Source: Chloroflexia bacterium
GTDB taxonomy: Bacteria > Chloroflexota > Chloroflexia > Thermomicrobiales > JALYUS01
Assembly (NCBI GenBank): GCA_025928215.1
Contig: JAICJW010000295.1
Coordinates: 1 to 5,806 of the forward strand
Length of the DNA stretch: 5,806 nt
Reading direction: 5' to 3'
In this document: positions 1 through 4,971 of the stretch, in pieces
How the letters are laid out: every line of letters starts with the position of its first letter
How positions within the stretch are numbered: the stretch's first letter is position 1
Position numbers and translations under genes: made by a program
The notes under the pieces: generated by a model
Seen by the model: the letters and a program-made list of their open reading frames with translations, nothing else
Database searches by the model: none
Told to the model about the DNA's origin: nothing

Positions 1-750
1 CACGCCGTTGCCGCCTGTCAATTCCTTGATCCGCGCCACGGCATCGCCTTCGCGCGCGTTGACGGTGTGGGTCGCGCCGAACTGCTTCGCCCACTCGAGT
101 TTCTTCGGATCAATGTCCACAGCGATAATCGTCGTCGCGCCCGCCAGCCGCGCGCCCTGGATGACACTGTCGCCGACTCCGCCGCAGCCGAAGACTGCCG
201 CGCTCGTGCCGGGCCGGACACCCGCCGAATAGAGCGCCGCACCGACGCCCGTCATCACGCCGCAGCCGATCAGCGACATTTGCGCGTCTGGCAGGTCCTT
301 ATCAATGACGATTGCCTGCGCGGCATGGACGACGGTATGCGTGCAGAAGGTGCCGATACCGAGCACGGGGTTGAGTGTCTGGCCGTCCTTCGCGTGCATC
401 CGTTTCTCGGCATTCAGGCTGTTGGCGCAGTAGTTCGGCTGCCCCCGCAGGCAAAAGCGACACTTCCCGCACGGCGCGCGCCAGGCGAGGATGACATGAT
501 CGCCGACCTGTGGCTTCTCGACGCCCGGCCCGACCTTCTCGATGATCCCGGCGCCCTCATGGCCGAGGAGATAGGGGAAGCCGCTCGTACCGTACGTGCC
601 CATCTTCACGCCGAGGTCGGTATGGCAGACCCCGGAGGCGAGGATGCGTACCAGCACCTCGTTCGGTCCCGGATCGTCAATCGTGAATTCCTCCACCTCG
701 GCGGCGGCGCCCGGTTTCCGTGCAATCACTCCCCGTGCGGTCAGTGCCAT
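1..750 (-). CDS. S-(hydroxymethyl)mycothiol dehydrogenase-like zinc alcohol dehydrogenase (3' end cut by window edge)
   Basis: Medium-chain zinc alcohol dehydrogenase; 250 codons are visible from the ATG at 750-748, and the family is about 360 residues, so roughly 110 C-terminal residues lie outside. Seen: catalytic-zinc ligands C42 (GVCHTD), H64 (GHE) and C163 (GCGV); structural-zinc cysteines C94, C97, C100 and C108; Rossmann loop GCGGVG at 188-193; and D212 in VDID, which predicts NAD rather than NADP. The stretch around CGKCRFCLRG, followed by NAEKRM and the LGIGTF segment, is what I recall from the actinobacterial mycothiol-dependent formaldehyde dehydrogenases (MscR/AdhE2 type), which oxidise the formaldehyde-mycothiol adduct in the cytoplasm. 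An AAGGAG lies 8-9 bases before the start. It is divergent from the dedA-like gene. Alternatives are glutathione-dependent class III or NDMA-dependent alcohol dehydrogenase. Family is certain; the thiol cofactor is inferred. Confidence 0.88.
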   Translation of the reverse strand, partial: MALTARGVIARKPGAAAEVEEFTIDDPGPNEVLVRILASGVCHTDLGVKMGTYGTSGFPYLLGHEGAGIIEKVGPGVEKPQVGDHVILAWRAPCGKCRFCLRGQPNYCANSLNAEKRMHAKDGQTLNPVLGIGTFCTHTVVHAAQAIVIDKDLPDAQMSLIGCGVMTGVGAALYSAGVRPGTSAAVFGCGGVGDSVIQGARLAGATTIIAVDIDPKKLEWAKQFGATHTVNAREGDAVARIKELTGGNGV

Positions 751-795
751 TGCTCTTCTCCTTCTGCGATGGATCGCTCTGTCAAGAACGCCCGC

Positions 796-824
796 ATCCT
801 GCCATGCGCGGCAGGTGTCGTCAA
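796..824 (-). promoter_or_regulatory. candidate promoter for the alcohol dehydrogenase gene
   Basis: Read on the minus strand, TTGACG (824-819) and CAGGAT (801-796) are separated by 17 bases, about 45 bases upstream of the dehydrogenase ATG. The -35 is good; the -10 keeps only the A, A and T of TATAAT. A second TTGACA at 785-780 has no matching -10 because its 17-base offset falls in the Shine-Dalgarno region. Confidence 0.35.
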
Positions 825-833
825 GGAAGGTTG

Positions 834-878
834 GGAGTTCGGAGGTCGGAGTTCGAAGTGGATTCTGTTTCTTCGAAC
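834..878. repeat. GGAGTTCGGA-type direct repeat with an 8-bp hairpin
   Basis: Two near-identical decamers, GGAGTTCGGA (834-843) and GGAGTTCGAA (848-857), lie 4 bases apart. The second overlaps a perfect inverted repeat GTTCGAAG/CTTCGAAC (851-858 with 871-878, loop of 12). The sequence resembles low-complexity GGAGTTC-type intergenic repeats seen in some high-GC genomes. It has no T-run on either strand that would make it a convincing terminator. Function unknown. Confidence 0.5.
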
Positions 879-1008
879 GCTGAATCCCTTGGGAAGATTT
901 TTACAAACGAAACATCCATGGCACGGAACGTGTTCTTATCAATGTACCCCGCCAAATGGACGGGGCGGCATCGTCCGATGGTGCCTATCGAGCAGACGAT
1001 GTGCGGAC

Positions 1009-1014
1009 TATACT
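1009..1014 (+). promoter_or_regulatory. candidate -10 box (TATACT) for the dedA-like gene
   Basis: TATACT is 62 bases before the dedA-like ATG. The -35 position at 17 bases (986-991, TATCGA) is a poor match to TTGACA. The same TATACT hexamer precedes two other gene starts in this window, and the motif CAGACGATG lies just upstream here (993-1001), as it does at 1879-1887. Confidence 0.4.
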
Positions 1015-1076
1015 GCGAGCAGGACGATGAGGTTCGGCGGCGTGCGGGATCGGAAGCGACGGAAAGGAGCGGCGAG

Positions 1077-1748
1077 ATGAGTGACACGGTCTTCTACAGC
1101 CATATCGCCATCGCGCTCGTCGTCTTGATCGCCGCGTTCGGTCTGCCGTTGCCGGTCGCCGGGATGCTGACCGCCGCCGGTGTCCTCGCCGCGCATGGGG
1201 AGATGAACATCGGCCTGCTCATCGTCCTTTCGGCGGCCGGTGCGATCCTCGGCGATGCCCTCGGCTACGTCGCGGGGCGATTCGGTGTCCGCTGGTTCGC
1301 CGGACGCGCCACCGCCCGTGACACGCGCGTCGCCGCCTCGATGCGCTGGCTGAAGCGCATGCTGGATCGCATTCTCGCCTGGAAGTCCATTCGTCAGGCG
1401 ACGGGTTGGTCTGACGCGATGCTCGACCAGCGCGGCGGCATGGGAATCCTCATCCTCCTGAGCCGGACGGTGCTCGCCGCCTTCGGCCCGGTCGTCAACG
1501 TCGTGAGCGGCGCGCGCCGCTATTCGCTTGGCCGCTTCCTCCTCTATGACGCAATCGGCGAAATCCTCTGGGCGGGTACGTACGTCGGCTTCGGGTATCT
1601 TGCCGGCGAGCAGGGCGGCGATGCGATGAGCGTCCTCACCAATCCCTACGTGATTGCCGGGACGGTCGCGCTCACCGTAATCCCGATCCTCATCACGGCG
1701 CGAATCAAGCCGCAGCCAGTGTACGCCGAAATCGGCATCGGCGATTAG
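1077..1748 (+). CDS. DedA / VTT-domain family integral membrane protein (atypical)
   Basis: 223 residues in the cytoplasmic membrane. Start chosen at the ATG at 1077 because GGAAAGGAG lies 7 bases upstream and the protein opens directly into a hydrophobic segment; the same frame runs open further upstream but encodes nothing family-like. Seen: hydrophobic segments at about 8-21, 45-66, 122-143, 160-177 and 190-208; FGLPLP at 21-26; GDALGYVAGRFG at 59-70; a second-half re-entrant region with SR at 129-130 and GP at 137-138; then GEILWAGTYVGFGYLAG at 161-177. This is the DedA (SNARE-associated, PF09335) arrangement, a family linked to proton-dependent transport and lipid flipping, including undecaprenyl phosphate. 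Odd: alanine/phenylalanine stand where the family usually has an acidic residue just before the GxPxP motif, and the basic linker between the halves (about 71-118) looks longer than usual. The substrate cannot be told. Confidence 0.8.
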   Translation: MSDTVFYSHIAIALVVLIAAFGLPLPVAGMLTAAGVLAAHGEMNIGLLIVLSAAGAILGDALGYVAGRFGVRWFAGRATARDTRVAASMRWLKRMLDRILAWKSIRQATGWSDAMLDQRGGMGILILLSRTVLAAFGPVVNVVSGARRYSLGRFLLYDAIGEILWAGTYVGFGYLAGEQGGDAMSVLTNPYVIAGTVALTVIPILITARIKPQPVYAEIGIGD

Positions 1749-1898
1749 CCCTCGGTAGCGCGGGCCATCTCGCCTGTAACCACATGCTCCTCATAGGACT
1801 CCGCCACCTCTTCACTGTCGCCGTCGCCCCGATGGCGCACCAATCGTCCGCGAGTCCAGCGCTGCCATTCCGACCGATCAGACGATGGACTATGGTCG

Positions 1899-1904
1899 TA
1901 TACT
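1899..1904 (+). promoter_or_regulatory. candidate -10 box (TATACT) for the small accessory genes
   Basis: TATACT ends 22 bases before the ATG at 1927, which would give a 5' leader of about 15 bases. No clear TTGACA is found at the expected distance. CAGACGATG at 1879-1887 repeats the element upstream of the 1009 box, but with 11 instead of 7 intervening bases. Confidence 0.4.
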
Positions 1905-1926
1905 GGAGATCATTCCGGCATAGCGG

Positions 1927-2226
1927 ATGGGGGTTCTCGTGAAGGAATGGCGAAGGAATCTGCGAAACAACCCCAAGCGATACGCGATTACGTCCGCCAT
2001 CTTTTATGCGCTGTGGATGACGATCTTCCTTCTTGGATGTGATCGCATCCGCCATCAGCGCATTAGCATAGCGTCAGTGATGATTGCCCTGATTATTTGC
2101 TCGTTCGGTGGCGTATTCATCGGCTATTGGAGATATCGCCGACGAATGCAGGAAATTAACGAGGGGAATGGAAAAACTGATGCGCCAGTACGAAACGGAG
2201 CATACTGGCATCACGAAATCCTCTGA
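1927..2226 (+). CDS. small two-TM hypothetical membrane protein
   Basis: I do not recognise this 99-residue protein. It has a very basic N-terminus (residues 6-18, rich in R and K), hydrophobic segments at about 20-38 and 48-68 joined by a short basic loop (DRIRHQR at 39-45), then a strongly basic stretch (WRYRRRM at 68-74) and a polar tail. This suggests a membrane hairpin with both ends in the cytoplasm. The ATG at 1927 has no Shine-Dalgarno sequence. An in-frame GTG at 1939 does (GGGGG at 1929-1933) and would give a 95-residue product, so the start is uncertain. Base composition is near 50% GC, well below the flanking genes. It ends 15 bases before the next small gene, so co-transcription is likely. 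It could be a membrane partner of the accessory genes or unrelated cargo. Confidence 0.6.
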   Translation: MGVLVKEWRRNLRNNPKRYAITSAIFYALWMTIFLLGCDRIRHQRISIASVMIALIICSFGGVFIGYWRYRRRMQEINEGNGKTDAPVRNGAYWHHEIL

Positions 2227-2241
2227 TAGCAACCACAAGCA

Positions 2242-2427
2242 ATGAATGAGAAATGTCCTGAGAAAGAACAGATTGATCAAACACCCAATGAACAGGGAAT
2301 GCTTATCCTGACCGTCGAGGAAAGCGTCTGGTTTATGAACCTTCTTATGCAGCCGGCGCGGGAGCCGAGCGAAACTCTCTTGCGAGCGGCTGAACGACAT
2401 CGTGAACTGTTCGGGGACGATCACTAG
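2242..2427 (+). CDS. 61-residue protein resembling the C-terminal half of DUF1778 (TacA-like) antitoxins
   Basis: Residues about 21-57 follow the pattern I recall for the toxin-binding tail of DUF1778 antitoxins: hydrophobic LILTVEES, then F at 31 and L at 34-35, a P at 38 and EPSETLL at 41-47, ending in AAERHRELFG at 49-58. In complete DUF1778 proteins (about 90 residues) this tail follows a ribbon-helix-helix DNA-binding domain and neutralises a GNAT acetyltransferase toxin. Here the first 20 residues are polar (MNEKCPEKEQ...) and show no such domain. TGA and TAG codons lie in frame immediately upstream (2224-2229), so the missing half is not hidden by choosing the wrong start. No Shine-Dalgarno sequence is visible. 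The first 60 bases of this area are only about 38% GC. No acetyltransferase gene is adjacent. It may be a remnant or a stand-alone neutraliser; the family link is by eye only. Confidence 0.5.
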   Translation: MNEKCPEKEQIDQTPNEQGMLILTVEESVWFMNLLMQPAREPSETLLRAAERHRELFGDDH

Positions 2428-2485
2428 GGTGCTGTCGCGGCGCCCTGCCAGCCGAATATATGGGCGCATGGCCGCACATCCGATC

Positions 2486-2492
2486 GAAGGGA
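2486..2492 (+). promoter_or_regulatory. ribosome binding site deciding the start at 2501
   Basis: GAAGGGA lies 8 bases before the ATG at 2501. Neither the in-frame ATG at 2468 nor the GTG at 2402 (inside the preceding gene) has a comparable site, so 2501 is preferred. Confidence 0.6.
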
Positions 2493-2500
2493 TGTTTCCA

Positions 2501-2905
2501 ATGAGCGAAGACCCTGGACGACCGAGAGTGAGAGTGATCATCGTTGAATATAAAACAAAAACGCAGCGTGTACCGGAGGAAATGTGGCGGGATCTGGAAA
2601 GTCGGTATGAACAGCGCGGCATCCGACATGGGTCAATGTTCCTAATGAGGCCCGCCGATGCTCTGAATTTTGCGGAAGAGCTCGGACAATTGGGTATCGG
2701 TATCCTCGGTCCAGAATTCTGGTACGCGCCAGGTAACGAGTACTATCCCGCGCCGGATTATGGCTATATGCTTGACGCCGATGACTTCGTGCGAAGAAGC
2801 GTCCAGCAGGCAAAGAAAGACGTCGCCCATGCCCCGGATGGCATCGTTTGGGTATCATTCACCTTGGCGATCCCACTTTCTGAAGAAGATGATCGCATTG
2901 TTTAA
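2501..2905 (+). CDS. Imm40-like putative immunity protein
   Basis: 134 residues from the preferred start, soluble and acidic at both ends. The order of features fits my recollection of the Imm40 immunity-protein family: an N-terminal hydrophobic strand (VRVIIVEY at 10-17), a helix around 25-38, RPADALNFAEELGQLGI at 50-66 running into ILGPEFWY at 68-75, then YGYMLDADDFVRRS at 87-100 followed by a lysine-containing helix, and a C-terminal hydrophobic strand (GIVWVSFTLAI at 114-124). Imm40 proteins are predicted to protect cells from toxins of polymorphic or contact-dependent systems. The usual GGD-type turn reads GPE here, so the assignment is tentative. No toxin or secretion gene is next to it in the window. 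It lies 73 bases after the DUF1778-like gene in the same lower-GC block, and its stop codon overlaps the candidate -35 of iolD. It may equally be an uncharacterised family. Confidence 0.55.
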   Translation: MSEDPGRPRVRVIIVEYKTKTQRVPEEMWRDLESRYEQRGIRHGSMFLMRPADALNFAEELGQLGIGILGPEFWYAPGNEYYPAPDYGYMLDADDFVRRSVQQAKKDVAHAPDGIVWVSFTLAIPLSEEDDRIV

Positions 2906-2927
2906 ATCTACGCAAATCCAATATACT
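2898..2927 (+). promoter_or_regulatory. candidate promoter of iolD
   Basis: TTGTTT (2898-2903) and TATACT (2922-2927) are 18 bases apart, and the -10 ends 20 bases before the iolD ATG. The surrounding 2901-2935 stretch is A/T-rich compared with both genes. The -35 overlaps the last codons of the preceding gene, which suggests that iolD starts its own transcript. Confidence 0.55.
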
Positions 2928-2947
2928 ACTAGAAAGGATGGGACTCT

Positions 2948-4825
2948 ATGCCAACCGAGACGATCCGGCTGACGATGGCGCAGGCAGTGGTGAAATATCT
3001 GCAAGTGCAGCAGAGCGAGCGGGATGGAGAGCGGCGGCGGCTGATCCCGGCGCTCTTCGGTATCTTCGGGCACGGCAATGTCGCGGGGATCGGGCAGGCG
3101 CTCTACGAGTATGGGCAAGAGTTGCCGTATTACCAGCCCTGCAACGAGCAATCCATGGTGCATACGGCGATCGGCTTCGCGAAGGCGACCCGGCGGTGCG
3201 CCACCTTCGCCTGCTCCTCCTCCATCGGCCCCGGCGCGACGAACATGATTACCGGCGCGGCGACGGCGACGATCAACCGCATTCCCGTTCTCCTTCTCCC
3301 CTCCGACTACTACGCGACGCGCCACCAGGGGCCGGTCTTGCAGCAGTTGGAGCATCCCGTCTCCGCCGATCTGAGTGTCAATGACTGTTTCCGCCCCGTC
3401 TCTCGCTTCTTCGACCGCATCTCCCGCCCGGAGCAGTTGCTGACCGCGCTGCCGGAGGCGATGCGCGTCCTCACCGATCCAGCGGAAACGGGCGCGGTGA
3501 CGCTCTCGCTGCCGCAGGACATTCAGGCGCACGCCTACGACTATCCCGCCCAATTCTTCGCCGCGCGCGTCTGGCAGATCGCCCGCCGACCGCCCGAAGC
3601 ACGCCAGATTGACGAGGCCGTCGCGCTCATCAAAGCAGCGAAGCGGCCGGTGATGATCGCGGGCGGTGGCGTTCACTATGCCGCAGCGTCGAAGGAACTG
3701 CGCGCCTTCGCGGAGGCGTGCGGCATTCCGGTAACGGAGACCTCCGGCGGAAAGGGCGCGATACCGGGCGATGCGCCGCTCTTGCTCGGCGGGAGCGGCG
3801 TCAACGGCACACCCGCCGCCGCACGGATCGTGCGCGACGCCGACCTCGTCATCGCCATCGGCACGCGGCTGACCGACTTCACGACCGGCTCACAGTCCGC
3901 CTTCCAGAACCCGGACGTCCGGTTCGTCGCGATCAATGTCTGCCCGCATGACGCCTACAAGCAGGGTGCGCTGCCAATTGTCGCTGATGCACGTGAAACG
4001 CTGATCGCGCTCGCGAAGGCAGCGGCCGGTAGCACGACCGACGCCGCCTACCGCGCCGAAATCGTGGCGGCGAAGGAGGCATGGGCGACGCAACGGCGCG
4101 GCGATGTGTTCGTGCAAATCCCCGGCGAGGCGATGAGCCAGGGGCAACTGATCGGCACGCTCAATACGGCGGCACAGGCGGGCGACACGGTGATCGCCGC
4201 TGCCGGTGGCGCGCCGGGCGATCTGCTCAAACTCTGGGACACGACCGGCGGGCGGCATCTGCATCTGGAGTTCGGCTTCTCCTGCATGGGCTACGAACTG
4301 CCCGCCGGCATTGGTGTCCGCATGGCGCAGCCGGAAGGCGAAGTCTATGTCCTGATCGGTGATGGTACGTACCTGATGAATCCATCCGAACTCGTCACCG
4401 CGCTGCAAGAGCGGTTGAAAGTGACGGTCGTCATTTCCGAGAACCACGGCTATCAGGTGATTCGCCAGTTGCAGATGAACCGCGCCGGGCGCAGTTTCGG
4501 TAATGAGTTCCGCGCGCGGGACGACGCGACGCACCGCCTCGAAGGCGACTACCTTCGAATTGATTTCGCCCAGAATGCCGCCAGTATGGGCGCGCGGACG
4601 TGGCATGTCTCGACGCCGGACGGATTGGCAACGGCCCTCACGGAGGCGCGGGGCGAGCGTCGCTCTTGCGTGATTGTCGTCGAGACCGAGCCGCATCGCT
4701 ACCTGCCCGGTGCCGGTGTCTGGTGGGATGTCGCCCCCGCCGAAGCGACCAACGACCCCGCCACCGACGAACGCCGCACCGCCTACGAAAATGAGCGTGC
4801 CCAGTTGCAGCGTTTCTACTACTGA
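2948..4825 (+). CDS. iolD: 3D-(3,5/4)-trihydroxycyclohexane-1,2-dione hydrolase
   Basis: Complete 625-residue thiamine-diphosphate enzyme, close to the 637 of Bacillus subtilis IolD. It hydrolyses the ring of the inositol breakdown intermediate 3D-trihydroxycyclohexane-1,2-dione to 5-deoxyglucuronate in the cytoplasm. Seen: N-terminal Pyr domain with IFGHGNVAGIGQALYE (39-54), catalytic glutamate E67 in PCNEQSM and SSIGPGATNM (91-100); the IolD-typical PVLQQLEHP (129-137) and SRFFDRISRPEQL (152-164); central domain with IAGGGVHY (237-244) and IAIGTRLTDFTTGS (302-315); C-terminal PP domain with the thiamine/Mg motif GDGTYLMN (471-478), in which D472 and N499 (SENHG) sit 27 residues apart as expected for metal ligands. 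AAAGGA lies 9 bases before the ATG. Adjacent to an IolE-like gene that would make its substrate. Related acetolactate-synthase-type enzymes are the only alternative and fit less well. Confidence 0.95.
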   Translation: MPTETIRLTMAQAVVKYLQVQQSERDGERRRLIPALFGIFGHGNVAGIGQALYEYGQELPYYQPCNEQSMVHTAIGFAKATRRCATFACSSSIGPGATNMITGAATATINRIPVLLLPSDYYATRHQGPVLQQLEHPVSADLSVNDCFRPVSRFFDRISRPEQLLTALPEAMRVLTDPAETGAVTLSLPQDIQAHAYDYPAQFFAARVWQIARRPPEARQIDEAVALIKAAKRPVMIAGGGVHYAAASKELRAFAEACGIPVTETSGGKGAIPGDAPLLLGGSGVNGTPAAARIVRDADLVIAIGTRLTDFTTGSQSAFQNPDVRFVAINVCPHDAYKQGALPIVADARETLIALAKAAAGSTTDAAYRAEIVAAKEAWATQRRGDVFVQIPGEAMSQGQLIGTLNTAAQAGDTVIAAAGGAPGDLLKLWDTTGGRHLHLEFGFSCMGYELPAGIGVRMAQPEGEVYVLIGDGTYLMNPSELVTALQERLKVTVVISENHGYQVIRQLQMNRAGRSFGNEFRARDDATHRLEGDYLRIDFAQNAASMGARTWHVSTPDGLATALTEARGERRSCVIVVETEPHRYLPGAGVWWDVAPAEATNDPATDERRTAYENERAQLQRFYY

Positions 4826-4830
4826 GGGGA

Positions 4831-4938
4831 GGAACCAACTGAACCGCAGAGGCACGGAGAACGCTAAGACCGCGGAGAAAAAAAGCTATTCTCTCTTTTC
4901 TCTTCCCTCTCTGCGTCCTCTGCGGTTCAGTTGGTTCC
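4831..4938. repeat. 108-base imperfect palindrome (CGCAGAGG-type intergenic repeat)
   Basis: The arms at 4831-4852 and 4917-4938 are perfect reverse complements over 22 bases (GGAACCAACTGAACCGCAGA plus GG). Pairing continues inward with interruptions: ACGGAGA on the left faces the complement of TCTGCGT on the right, and the purine-rich left interior (GAGAAAAAAAGC) faces a pyrimidine-rich right interior (CTCTCTTTTCTCTTCC). Within the left arm CGCAGAG, CACGGAG and CGCGGAG form loose repeated units. It begins 6 bases after the iolD stop and ends 33 bases before the next ATG. It resembles mobile or REP-like intergenic palindromes of the ACCGCAGAGG type I recall from several high-GC phyla. As RNA it could form a long hairpin that acts as an attenuator or mRNA-stability element. 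Confidence 0.9.
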
Positions 4939-4971
4939 TTGTTTGCACCGCGACGGAATCTGGAGGAAGTG

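Larger units (their letters stand above)
751..1076. other. divergent intergenic region, 326 bases
   Basis: No credible gene. It separates two divergent genes and holds the candidate minus-strand promoter, a repeat/hairpin at 834-878, a short CCCCG/CGGGG inverted repeat (947-951 with 961-965) and a candidate plus-strand -10 at 1009-1014. Open frames cross it on the plus strand, but they are extensions of antisense frames and of the dedA-like frame, with no ribosome binding site or recognisable protein sequence. Confidence 0.6.

Noticed and set aside
947..965. CCCCG/CGGGG inverted repeat upstream of the dedA-like gene
   Set aside because: A 5-bp stem with a 9-base loop is expected by chance in GC-rich DNA; no second copy or T-run gives it meaning.
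67..1080. 337-codon plus-strand open frame
   Set aside because: It runs antisense to the alcohol dehydrogenase for most of its length; its translation is arginine/alanine-rich and family-less, while the opposite strand shows zinc and Rossmann motifs. High GC keeps antisense frames open.
1747..1768. possible terminator after the dedA-like gene (GCCC ... GGGC)
   Set aside because: Only a 4-bp stem with a 10-base loop and no T-run on the plus strand; too weak to call.
2402..2500. longer N-terminus for the Imm40-like protein (GTG at 2402 or ATG at 2468)
   Set aside because: The GTG lies inside the preceding gene, neither start has a Shine-Dalgarno sequence, and the extra residues resemble nothing; the ATG at 2501 has GAAGGGA at good distance.
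2855..3676. 273-codon minus-strand open frame
   Set aside because: Antisense of iolD, low-complexity arginine-rich translation, no ribosome binding site or recognisable domain.
3890..4855. 321-codon minus-strand open frame
   Set aside because: Antisense of the IolD C-terminal domain and starting inside the palindrome; composition is typical of a shadow frame.
4939..4971. separate promoter for the IolE-like gene (TTGTTT at 4939-4944)
   Set aside because: No -10-like hexamer at 16-18 bases; the expected place is occupied by the ribosome binding site.
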